Below are positions 1 to 11,051 of a DNA stretch of 64,000 nucleotides, piece after piece (within the stretch, counting starts at the first letter, position 1; each line of letters starts with the position of its first letter). Below the pieces are notes generated by a model. That model made no database searches. It had not been told where the DNA came from and was given only the letters and a program-made list of their open reading frames with translations. Position numbers and translations under genes: made by a program. The DNA is taken from NCBI GenBank assembly GCA_973895155.1, contig OZ316893.1, positions 1,674,001 to 1,738,000 on the forward strand, in the 5' to 3' direction. The DNA comes from Marsupella aquatica (lineage: Eukaryota; Marchantiophyta).

Positions 1-2999
1 CTATTGGCAGCCCTTGAAATGCAGTTGTCTTCAGTTCGATGAGTTTTAGCCAAAGCGTTATTAAGACTATCATGGCAAAACCGTAAATCATTCTCCTCAA
101 ACCAATGTTTCCAATAGCTGGGCACATCGCAACTAACCTCTTGGTCTTTGAAACTTTGTCCCACACCGATGCTTGTACTTTCTCTTAACAGTGAGTTTTT
201 TGAAGTGGCCCCATATTGATCACAACTCTGCTTTGAACCTTGCAAGAGTGGGGTGCTTGTTGCAGAATCCTTCGACGCGTGAGAAGAATTTGCCGGGCCA
301 CAAAGCTCCCTTCTTAGATCATGACTAAACTTGAGCTCATGTTCAAGATATTCACCAATGGCCGATGCCTTCTTGCCATGAGGAAGCTGGAATGTATATG
401 GTAGAGATCCATTGAAAGGAATATCATTTGCGGTTCTTGATAATGGCTCATAACAGATGTTCAGCATTTTTGTTTCCTCTTGCGTAGAAAGTCTTGAATT
501 CCCACTGCCAAGTATTGTTCTGTTAAATCCAACGTCCAGAAACTACTTTTCGCAGACAAACATGACTACTCTCAGAAAACTGAAGATCAAGTGCCGTTGA
601 TATCCACCCCAGATATGGGTCCCAGGTTTTGTCTTAGCTTGGAAGGCTGTCATTCTTCTTTAGCTCATTGACAGGAAATATTCACGATTTGTATTGTGAT
701 GCAATAATATCATATTTGATCTAATTCACCCTTGAAGATTTTGTCAACCTCTACAATCCATTTGAAAACTTGTATTTATATAATTGTTGGCTATTTTCAT
801 CAAGGGGCTTACCTGTTAGCATGATGGCGACCAATTTGGCATTTTGGAATGCCACTTGATGACATTTTTCTCTTACTTGTTTTGCTTTCATTTGGGTCCA
901 AGGCATCGTCCTTGATTTTTGAATTGTTTAGCAAACCTGTCTGTCACATCATAGTATATGAGAAGGAAATCAATTTTGCCTCTAATATTTCATTTGTTAA
1001 AAGTAACCATGATTTTTTCACGGAGAATTTGAAACAGCAGGACCTGAAAGGATACACACCACTTTCCGACGAACTCCTGGGAATCTTGCCAACTTTGTCA
1101 AGAGATTTATGAAATGATGCTTGGCCATACTGAAACAAATAGGTCCATTCCTCCATGAGGACCATTGTAAAAAGCATCCCTGCTTCAAGTGCTGTCAACT
1201 GCCTGCCGGAAAGGATCCATGCATCATCATTTCTTTGAAATCAGAAATAGGCCTTGCAGGAGATTCTATCTTCGTCTACTGCACTATGAATAATTGTGAA
1301 TAGACTCTAAGTATGCACCTAAGAAGAAACTCACAGTTTGATCCGCTTGATCAATCAGAAATACAGTTGTGGAATCATGTAAAGCAGACGTCAGTCTTGA
1401 TCTATTTTTTTGGTCTATAACATTAGTGTTCCATGGATTTTTGACCTTGTAACTTAGGACCAACAAGAAAATTTAAACGCTTTCAACTGAGTCTACAGAA
1501 TTTGAATCTTGTTAAATTTTCCCAGGCAAGACACCAGTTGTGGATCCTTTGTTTGAAAACGTTTCTTTTGGATCCTGTGTTTGAAACCGCTGAATCAATG
1601 TACCTGTGCACAATTTCTTTGCTGTTTCTTTTCTTCAATAGCAGTCTTCCAAAGCTCATGATGATTTTCTTGGTTACATTTGAGTTGTTTTTTAGAGCAG
1701 TACAACGCAAAAGTAGAGCCAAATCTCTGAGTGTTGCATGGTTTGTTGACGGTAACTCCCCCAACAGCAGTCGAAAAATATATATTTGTGAGTACCTGCT
1801 CGATATTGCTACAATCGAACAAATAGTTTAGGGTTGACATTAAAAACATGGAATTTGACAGAAATAGAGGTTTGAGATTCTTAACATTAAAGCTGAGTAC
1901 AACGCACAAAATGTATTGCCCTGTACTCAACGAGGTTGAGTGCTGCTGAGTACGGTCTAGTAAGTTTACACGAATCCGATTGACGTAGACCATTTAATTA
2001 GAGATTGCATCTGAACCAGGTGCATGAATTACTATTTTTTAGATGCGTAAGTCTTCAACCCTTAACATTCAATAAGCCATGCATACCTGCAGCTGCCACA
2101 AAGCGGTCATGAAGTTCATTTGTCAAGAGCGAACCATTCAATTCTCTGAGGTGCAGTAATAACCCTGCTCCTAGAACATGGAGATCCATTTCCCTCCAAT
2201 GGCCTTGGGCCTCACCTGCATGCAGTGAAGGAGATCGCCCAGAACTCTTAAACATTTAGCCATACGTACACTCTTCTAAACTATCCATACCAGAAGATTG
2301 TCACTCCCATCGAACCAAAATCGAGAACAAAAATTCGATAAGAAAACGTTTGGTGGTGCTCACGTGCGAAATTTGTTGTTGATATTGACATACTGAGAGT
2401 GAGGAAGCTCCAACATCATGTTATTTTGAGCTTTATATGTTATATGTTGTCTGAGTTCTAGATCTTCAGAAATTATATTAAAGGGATTCAAAATTGGATT
2501 AGAAATTGAACTCAACTGAAGTTGCAATATATTAAAGATATCTACAAAATGAGTTATGATGAGATCTGTTGACAGTCGCGATGGTTCTAGTTCCCTGAGT
2601 GCATTTCCAAAAGGCTAGCAAATCATTTACCTTTACCAGTAGAAATTGACTTCCAAGCTGCCTCAGCCAACTCATTTGGAACTGGAATGGTAAACAAACC
2701 CTCCAAAGTTGAGGCTGTCATGAACATAACAGAGTTCCCTTAAGAACCACCTCAAAGAACAATCGCAAAAGTTAAGTCACTAAGAACGTCTCCAAAGCCT
2801 GTGATGAATGTCCCCAAGTGACAAAGCTCAAAAGCATTCTATATATAAAGACAGCTTGACTTAGATGATACTTGGTGATACCATATTGTAGTAAGATATG
2901 TATCGCTCTTTGCATGGGGTTCCAAGCTGAGCTTTGCCCGATTGGCTTCTTTGTTGTCATAGGGCTTTTGAAACTTCGAGTGGCCTGCTCTTCATCCAT
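1..2999 (-). CDS. RhoGAP-like domain protein, arginine finger missing (3' end beyond window)
   Basis: Exons on the minus strand that join in phase: 2882-2999, 2637-2714, 2087-2215, 1604-1808, about 1060-1202, about 813-936 and about 1-519 (open to the window edge). The first five encode a RhoGAP-type fold: a LEGLF segment where the family has EGIFR, then HVLGAGLLLHLREL, LLTNELHDRFVAAA, LPSTNHATLRDL, NNSNVTKK and MEEWTYLF. RhoGAP domains normally speed GTP hydrolysis on Rho/ROP GTPases. Here the catalytic Arg position is Thr (GLFT) and the Lys usually found just before the LREL helix is Leu, so GAP activity is unlikely, while the GTPase-binding fold may remain. The roughly 170-residue tail in the last exon is not recognised. 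ATG 2999 is chosen because an in-frame stop lies just upstream, but an earlier 5' exon is possible. Edges of the last three exons are the least certain. Confidence 0.65.
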
Positions 3000-4346
3000 C
3001 GATCAGAAATAATTGCTTACTATTGTTTCGTAGGGTACACATCCGTTAGAGAATTGTTGCCTTCCTTGTAGGTCTTCGTGTCATACCTAGCTTGCATAAA
3101 AGGGAAAGACCCCACATTGCTTTATTTCGTCGTCCAGGAGATGAATGAATTGTAAATGAAGTGCAAAGAAGAGTGAAAAGGAAGAGCACGTGTTGCATCC
3201 ATATAAAAACTTTGTAACAACTTCCGTTTCCAATTCAACAAGTTGAGATGTTCTCTTGTTATATTTGTAGGTTTTGCTAGGCCAACGAGTTTGGCGTGTC
3301 TCATATAATTCTGAATTTTGCCAATCAGATCAAAATATCGTTCCGGCTGAGATAAGCTTTAACCCAAAACCGATGAGCTTAACCCTTAAGGGAGGGCTTG
3401 GTCTAAAATACAAATAATTGGTATGCAATTGTTACGAGAGCCATGTCTTGTATCGTGCAAAACAAGAGCCCATTCACAACATCACTGGTCGGGTTTTTTA
3501 ACAGCAAACACGCCCGCGCAAGCATCACTTTACATTCAAACAATGTAGGTTTCTGGGTCGTCTCAATTTGACCAGGGATAATATTGTTTGATTAGGTACC
3601 AGGACTAACGACTTTCAACCAGTGACAAGTTTGTCATCGAATGAATGAACTTAATGCGTTATGATCTTTCTTTGTCCTATGTAACCATTGAAAGCGTCCT
3701 TGATTGACTTTACGATTATTAAAAACCTACGCTGCTTGATTTGTTGTTTTTCTTTCTCCATAGTTGAGTTCTGCCCATATTATGACAAGCCATGACGTAC
3801 AACTTACTTGCTTCCAACTCTTTCGTGGAACCTCTACTGGAATGGAAAGAGACATCTCGAAAAATAGTGCTTGAGCTTTCCATTCCAACCAAATGCAAGC
3901 AGTCAAAAACCTTAATGATATTGGGTGCTTATTGCATGGAAACTAGTAACTACATGCCGGTTAGAACGACGAATTTAAGCAAGGTTTCATCATTGTGACT
4001 GCTTGGCCTTGTCTGTGTTTCTTCAAACATAAGACATTGCGAAGAATCAAAGGAGGATTGTTGAGAAACGTTAGATCATGTCAAAAGTGGCTTTCTGTCA
4101 TACCATTGTTTTGCGTATTCGTTTGGTCAGCCCTCAAATGCAATTCCTTCGAAGATTACCAACACTTCTTCTGGAGGCACTTCATTGTGAGTAATGTTCC
4201 ATCGACGTCCAGAGACAGCGTGCCCTTCTACCATAAACCCAAGTTTCCCCTAAAGATGGTACAAGAGCTGTCCTGGAATTGTATGGAACAAGTTACCTTC
4301 AGAGCCTCTTCAACAATGATGTCTTGTTGTAGTTGATGTCTTGTTG
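3000..4346. other. Intergenic, no supported gene
   Basis: Only short open frames occur (for example 3792-3998 and 3995-4336), with no family motif and no convincing splice structure. A 17-bp sequence ending GTTGTAGT is duplicated in tandem at about 4317-4350, just before the MITE. This stretch probably includes the promoter of the minus-strand RhoGAP-like gene. Confidence 0.4.
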
Positions 4347-4351
4347 TAGTA

Positions 4352-4780
4352 GGGCATCTCAAAGCTTGGGGTTAGCAAGATAAAGTACTCCCATGACTCA
4401 AGTATTATGGGAACTCCTGTAAAAGTTATGGGAGCTGGGACCATAAGGGAAAGCCTGCAGGCTCAACATTTAACCCGTAACTTTCCCGCAACTTTAGATG
4501 GAAATCCAGAACTCCAAAACTCTGGGAAGCCGTGACTGAAGGCACATGAGATTTGCCCCTGACGTGGTGGTCGCTGCTGCATTTGAGGTGGCAACTGATC
4601 AAGAATTGAGGAAAAAGAATATATGCTATGAGATAGGTGAGGCCATAACTCCTGCCTTATGGGGCGGGTCAATGTTATTTCCCCCCATTTTTAAAATTCT
4701 ATAACTGGGTCCCATAACCATAGTTATGGGATATACCACCAATTCGTAACTCTCACTAATAACCCAGCTTTGAGATGCCC
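4352..4780. mobile_element. MITE with GGGCATCTCAAAGCT terminal inverted repeats
   Basis: The left end GGGCATCTCAAAGCT is matched by the reverse complement of the right end (AGCTTTGAGATGCCC), and similarity continues inward for about 22 bp. The element is 429 bp with no coding capacity. It is flanked by TAGTA at 4347-4351 and 4781-4785, a likely target duplication. GGGCATCTC-type ends resemble plant PIF/Harbinger MITEs, which usually duplicate three bases, so the superfamily is tentative. Confidence 0.75.
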
Positions 4781-4785
4781 TAGTA

Positions 4786-5264
4786 AATGATTATCGTCAT
4801 TGGGGGTAAATAGTGCACCATGTTTGAGCTAACTACCGTCAGCTACTACGAGAGCTACTAAACCTTTAGGATATAAATTAAAGTAGGGGGTTAGAAATAT
4901 AACCCACAGGTAATCAGGGAAGCCAGCTTTAAGTCTGGAGGGATGTGGCCTAAAATTGTGCGCACTCATGAGCTTAGCCTGCACACTTGTGTTGCAAGAG
5001 GTTACTGTTTATGGGGCCCCCCAAAATGAACACAATATGTTTGTGCACCTGTCAAACTCACTCGCAGGCCACATTAGGGGCACAGTACTAGGGGGTGTCA
5101 AATATACCCCAGGCACCCTACTAATAAGTATGTCCTTCCAAGGTGGGGCAGGAAGAGGGTGAAACCTTGCAGGTCACATTAGCACCTGTTCTGCAAGAGT
5201 TGTAAACGAGACCTGTAACAGCCCACAACATTACAACAAGTTCTAATTACTTTGCCATTAACGA
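4786..5264. other. Intergenic, no supported gene
   Basis: A 68-codon open frame at 4956-5162 has no recognisable motif. No RNA gene was seen. Confidence 0.4.
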
Positions 5265-6006
5265 TGTTCAAATTGATAATACTGTCATGTTTTTTTTTGT
5301 ATTTACAAATATACCATGGTTTTGTATCAAGACTACAAGTTCATGTAAGAAACCGTCGGCTCATGTACTAGACAGCAATGTGGAACATGAAAACACTTAA
5401 TCTCACACTACACCAACAAGACACCACAATGGAGAAACTCCTGAAGGATCCATAGCTCATGAGAAGTACATGTGAAGAATGAGGAAGAGAGTCCTCTCCC
5501 CCCAACCTATACCCCCCAAGGGGGCCAAGATGTGTGGGTGTAATCTAAGCGGATCTTATCCTAATGTAATCTAAGGTAACTAACCCTAATAAGGCCAAAC
5601 AAACTAAGTTGGGAACTCGAGTCAATTCCTAACAGTTCAACAAAGTAATAAAGGTGAGAATATATGAAAACTGTGGTATACTAATACAATAACAGTACTG
5701 TGAATTAATGACAAGGTACTTAAAAAGCTGAACATTACCATTAAGGGTTGGGTCAAAGTTGATCCCTCAGTTTTATTTGTTCAAATTGATAATACTGTCA
5801 TGTTTTTTTTTGTTTGCAAATATACCATGGTTTTGTATCAAGACTACAAGTGCAACAAAGTAATAAAGGTGAGAATATATGAAAACTGTGGTATACTTGT
5901 AAATACAATAACAACAATGACAGTACTGTGAATTAATGACAAGGTACTTAAAAAGCTGAACATTACAATTAAGGGTTGGGTCAAAGTTGGATCCTCAGTT
6001 TTATTT
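5265..6006. repeat. Tandem duplication of a ~220-bp unit, first copy split by an LTR
   Basis: Unit 1 is 5265-5343 plus 5635-5777 and unit 2 is 5778-6006. Both run from TGTTCAAATTGATAATACTG through CAACAAAGTAATAAAGG to CTCAGTTTTATTT. They differ by small indels, and unit 1 alone carries the 291-bp LTR insertion. Confidence 0.85.
5344..5634. mobile_element. Solo LTR (TG...CA) with GTTCA target duplication
   Basis: A 291-bp insertion beginning TGTAAGAAACC and ending CCTAACA, flanked by direct repeats GTTCA at 5339-5343 and 5635-5639. It has no internal coding sequence. TG...CA ends and a 5-bp duplication are standard for LTR retrotransposons, so this is a solo LTR or a very short TRIM-like unit. 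The uninterrupted paralogous site survives in the adjacent duplicate near 5848-5854, with one base changed. Confidence 0.85.
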
Positions 6007-7761
6007 CTCCCTTTCAGAAGAACACTTTGGGGTCTCCCATTCAGAAGTATTTGCAGCCCCTCATTATGCACCAAGAGCTCAACTATGCACATGAAATATA
6101 CAAAATTCATCACAGTTGTTTAGTCCAAATTTCACACACGAAAGCTCCCAGTTATTTTGATCTTGCTATATGAACTTTCAGTATTTTGTCTTATTCAAAC
6201 TTCTTTTGCTATGTATTTTTATTTCAATGTGTCTTACCAACGTGCATCCCTTGTATAATTTAGATTATGGATTTATTCTGGCACCCCTCTAAAATTTTTA
6301 AACTTTGCTATATCTAACATCACCCACCCTTTAACTAAGCTTATGGAATTTCTAGCCCTTATTCTCATCAGTGAAAAAACAAATGATCTAAGTAAAGTGC
6401 ACTCTTTGTGTCTTTAAGTTCTACTCATGGTTTTGTGTCCTAAATTTATGGTTTTAATTAATTTGAGTGTCATTAACTAAGGTAAGTACATAAGTATCTC
6501 TACTGGTGTACATAGATGAACTTTTTACTGCTCATTATTACTTTTCTTTTCTTGTGTAAGTTGACTCTTGTGTCCTAGTTGTAACTTAAGTTTGCCACAA
6601 AAAAATCAGATCACCTTGTATATCACAAACAAACAAAAAATGAAGCATATTCCAAACGTCACACACGAAAGCTCCGTACCCACAAATTGCAAACAAATGC
6701 ACCAGAAACAGAAATTATCTATTCACGGAGAGTGTAATTAATTATGATTAACAATCTCTGGTTAACCTAGCCAAGGTCGAATGCATTACTAACAATATTA
6801 CTCATTAGTGCTCCTGATTTACACCTCTCCACCTTTACCAACCGTGGTTTTGTATGTAGAGATACGCACCTTTCACGTGATAGGAGTGCTGAATCTCAAT
6901 CTGCTTCGGACAATCCTATCAAGAATGCTGCAAAAATCAGCAGGGAATTGCAAATTTGCAAGGTCTTGGAGGAGGCAGATAATCGGCCGGGGAGCAGGGA
7001 AGAAAACTGCGCAGCAAAAAGAGGAGTGGCTCGTGGGGTATGTAGCTGAATTGTTCTCAGTCCATGGCATTCTGCTGGATGGATTTTGTCTCCGATGTTT
7101 CCTGCTAGCAAATAGGATCTTCTAGCTCCTGCTCTGTTGCTGCGTACTGCATTGATGAGGTTTGAGGACTGTCATTGCGGAGAGAGAGCAGAGGGGGGGG
7201 GGGGTGGGTGGGGAGGAGGGTGATTTCCATTTCTCACCAATGGAGTTTGGTCCATCTTTTCTTGTTATGTTAATTGTCAACTGATCAGGTTTCCTGGAGT
7301 GCTTTTGTATTGTCGCGGTTGGCTACTCTGTTCTCGTTTTTTGGCCTTACAGACGAGATTTGATGTGGCTAGATTGGTCCATTTTGTTTTTTAGAGAGAC
7401 TATTTCATTCCAGGTGCTGTGTGTCCTCATTGTAGTTTACCGCCTCGCACCTAGGAACCCAGGATCGGGTGCATTAAGGGCCTTGCACTTCAAGGATTGC
7501 TTTTGGGTTATTGACATCAAAGGGGCAGGAGTTGTGTGAAGGGAATTTGTGTTTGATTAACGAGCAGATTTCAATTTCGAATCTTGGAAACGAAGTTCAG
7601 AGGTGGGACCTGTTGATTTTGTGTGATAAATGTGAAATTGGAAAGAAAGAGTTGAAGACAGGGTATTGAAGATGCGAACTCTCACATCTCTGTCTGTGCC
7701 CGGATGGGTTTGTCGAGCATTCGGTGATCTTTGAATTTGACGTACTATTATTTCTGCAATA
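6007..7761. other. Intergenic and probable leader of the 7.76-kb gene; part of a dispersed repeat
   Basis: About 6235-6660 resembles 53385-53580, sharing TTGTATAATTTAGA, GGCACCCCTCTAA and TTTATGGAATTTCTA. An 11-base G run with GT-rich flank is at about 7193-7215. Open frames at 6808-7125 show no family motif. The 7.1-7.75 kb part is less AT-rich and may hold the 5' UTR of the next gene. Confidence 0.4.
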
Positions 7762-9672
7762 ATGGCTGGCTCCTGCAGTTCACTTAAACGTCTCTGCGGC
7801 AATCGGGATTCCCGGTTATCATGGTCTAACAAGCAACTGAATCTTCCCAAGTCTGGCCCGTGCGATTTCTCCCGACGTTACGGACAAGGGCCCTGCGGAC
7901 GGACGGAAGGACAACACTTTTGTCAGGGAGAGCCAGCCCTCGCTTCACTCGGGAATAATGATTTTATTATCAAGTTAGGTCCTGGTTCGATCGAGTAAAC
8001 GACATGCCACTTGGAGCACACTTTTGGCATACATTTGGATCCGTTCGATGAGCAATGGGTTGTACAACTGAAGACTTCCGCCTATTTATGGCCTGGTGGG
8101 TTGCCTCTTCGTTGCCTCCCGAATTTTCTCTCTTGATGAGATCAATGATTGAAACAATGGCCTGAATTCCAGTTCATGAGCCTGGCAGAGCTGGAATTTG
8201 TCGGCGGAGTGGGACTTTTGCCTCATTTCTTCCGTTTGAACCAATGTGCTGTTCATAACACAGCATGTGCATTTGCAGCGTGATCAGTCTTGAAGATTTG
8301 CAGAAGCTGGGCAGCCAATCATTGGTGGACTTTCAACTCAACCTTGGTGAGCGCTCCAATACTAAACCCTAGACCCCTGCTCCATGTCATTACCCTTCAA
8401 ATTTTTGTTATTTTGAGCCTTAAAGGCTTGCAAGCTGAACAAATTCCGTCTCGGACCTCTTACCGTTCTAACAAGCTGTGATCTATCCCTGATCTTTTAC
8501 ATGTGAGCTATGTTCTCGCAATTTTATGATTTTGGACCTTCTAGCAAGATGTTCATGAAAGTGTCTGTCGTCCTAAAAGTACTGTACTCCGATCGTTCAA
8601 TTGTAAGCTTTAATTTTCTTTGTGTTGTTGTTGGGCTACTTGTGGTGATACTGTGCTGCGTAGAGATCTTTCGGCGGGAACCACTCCAGGGAAAATCAGG
8701 TTTAATCACCCAGTTGTTGGAAGTTGCCCCTAGTGCACGCTTCACAAGGTACCTTGAGGCTGGTGGTTTGCATGAAGATTCTGCTCGGCATGTGGTTGTT
8801 AAGTGTAAGTTTTTTTACACCTATCTTATCGGGATTTGGAATTTGAGGAAATTGTTGTTTCAGTGATGTAGTCCTAAATTCCATATTGATTAGTGGTTAT
8901 GGTGCTCTTTGCCAGTAGACTCTGCCTTAAAAGGACTCCGGACCCATATGAAGAAAGGTATGCAGGAGCAATCCAAGATTTGCTGGCATAGAAAATAGGT
9001 TGTTACCGCAAATATGTGTATGCAGATCGATGCATTAAATCTATGTGATTCATGGAAAGCTGCAAAGAAAATTCTTGTCGTAGGCGTTCCTTTTTTCTGT
9101 GCACAAATGTTTTTCTTAAATTGAGGCCTAATCATTGTGAAAGGAAGAACTCAAAGTCTTCGTGCATTCTATACCTTTGCAGCACAGGCCCTGCTGGTGG
9201 AATTGGAGATATCAGTGAAGAAGAACAGCGACTTGGTGTTGGCAGCACTTTGCACGGACCTGGAAAACGTAGAAATCTCACCTTTTGGAACAGATCATGA
9301 AGAAGATTTTGAAGCACACCAACAGGTATTACCTGAAGTTTAACAGGTATGAGGAAGATGCACAATGGTGTTCTATGGTCTCTGTTATTGACAATCAATT
9401 TGGCCATGCAGTCAGCGCAACCAAGATCTGTTCAAACGAGACCACAAGCATCAGACTATGTGCATATTATGTCATTGATCTTGGCTATGCTGGTGGAGGA
9501 CTTCCAGATGCAGGTTCGAATGACTTGCCATCTTTAGTACTTTGTATTCATGTGGATGCAGTTGTGCGGAACTTACCACTCATAGTTGCCGGGACGACAG
9601 GACAATGGACGTCAGGACCTTTCACAAATTGGCCAGCAAGCACTATGCAATGCGGGTTTATGCAAAGCATGA
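7762..9672 (+). CDS. Unrecognised protein, about 266 aa, about seven exons
   Basis: Exons joined by GT-AG sites with matching phase: 7762-7994, 8279-8346, 8664-8804, 8916-8957, 9183-9325, 9412-9513 and a last exon that could be 9601-9672 (ending GLCKA, stop) or 9562-9585. ATG 7762 starts a basic, Cys/Arg-rich first exon. Later exons read SLEDLQKLGSQSLVDFQ, FRREPLQGKSGLITQLLEV, SARFTRYLEAGGLHEDSAR, LVELEISVKKNSDLVLAAL and SDYVHIMSLILAMLVEDFQ. The latter parts look helical and possibly coiled-coil. No domain family is recognised and no function is proposed. Five successive introns with compatible phase and no stop across the joins is the main evidence that the gene is real. The first and last exons are the least certain. 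Confidence 0.6.
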
Positions 9673-10801
9673 AGAGCCACTTGTTTTTAATCTGGAATTA
9701 AAACCAATCATATGAGCATGTTGTCCTTCTTTTCATTTTGATGTGGTATTTCCACTTCAATGAAAGCTTCTCTACAGTACTTCTCGGCGAAGTAAAGTAG
9801 ATGGTCCTGCACCCATTCCAACCGTTGGGTACGGATTCAAGTAAGATTGCTGTGATGGATATTGTGGTTGTAGACATGGATCTCTTGTTTGTTCCTGATA
9901 AAAATATTGTCTGAGAAATCGTGCAGGAAAAGATTGTCAATGCCTTGGGGCTTGATACAAAAACGGAGGCTCTTCAATCGTATTCCCTGATGTGGACTCT
10001 ACAACCGTGTGTAGACAATCGCGTGATTGAACAGGCACTCAGTTGGATTAAATGATTGGGGTTCACCTTTACAATTGCAGATTGAGTTATTTTCTGCTGA
10101 GTTTGATAGCAATATTAATCTTTGTATTGAACAATCGCCCCAAAGACACGTCACAGGGAATCAACTGTTATTGCCTTGATGCAGAAATGAAAGGATTTAT
10201 CCATTAGCTGTCCTACAGCACAGGCCCAGTACCAAGCTTATGGAATGCTTGAATGCTCGTTGCAAATTGGTGTCTATCTAGTCTGTTGATTAATTCCAAA
10301 ACGGCCATCTGTCTTTCTCAAACTCTATATAGTGACATTGCAAGCAATACCTTTTATGTTTTCACAAGCACAATGCTTCTTCAGGTCATATACCATGTTT
10401 GAAGAGGAATATCTAGAGGGTTTAAAGGAAAGATTTCTGTAATACTCAGCATACATAAAAACATACATCATACCCAATTGCTGTTAGTCGACTTTGTTAA
10501 AGTATTTGTGAGTGATGGGGTGCCCGTGAATCCTACTCTGTAGATAGAAATTCAGTAGAGCCTTTTTGCCCTGGTGGGAGCTTCGTGTGGATCCTATGGA
10601 CTCACTTTGTGCCTTCAGTTCGCCTCCCTTGCCCCAGGCCATTCCCATGAAGGTGTGGTTTGCTATGAAGGATTACATATCGATTGAGTATACACATATG
10701 CACCAGAAGTGCAGGAAGTGCATCTCCAACCCAACTGGGTTTTGCTACTGTAACTGGGTGTTGACCAAACATAAGGAAAATCTGAAAGGGCAGGTCCAAC
10801 C
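9673..10801. other. Intergenic / possible 3' UTR
   Basis: No supported gene. The stretch probably contains the 3' UTR of the preceding gene. Short open frames lack motifs. Confidence 0.4.
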
Positions 10802-11051
10802 CACTCATTGTAATGGTATCTGGGGTTTTTTTGATACTGGATCAGTATATGGGAGAGAATACTATACAATAGTTGACTCCTTATTGGGTTTGTTGTTGGG
10901 TTTTCAAGATCTCTATCTAAGCATAACTCACTCATTGTAATGCTATCTGGGGTTTTTTTTATACTGGATCAGTATATGGGAGAGAATACTATACAATAGT
11001 TGACTCCTTATTGGGTTTGTTGTTGGGTTTTCAAGATCTCTATCTAAGCAT
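10802..11051. repeat. Tandem duplication, 127-bp period, two copies
   Basis: CACTCATTGTAATG starts at 10802 and again at 10929. The copies (10802-10928, 10929-11051) are nearly identical through TATCTAAGCAT. An overlapping 124-codon frame owes part of its length to this repeat and is not called. Confidence 0.9.

Noticed and set aside
8510-8866. 118-codon single frame
   Set aside because: Its first half is intron; only 8664-8804 belongs to the spliced gene.
10566-10940. 124-codon frame
   Set aside because: Partly built from the 127-bp tandem duplication, no motif and no exon partners.
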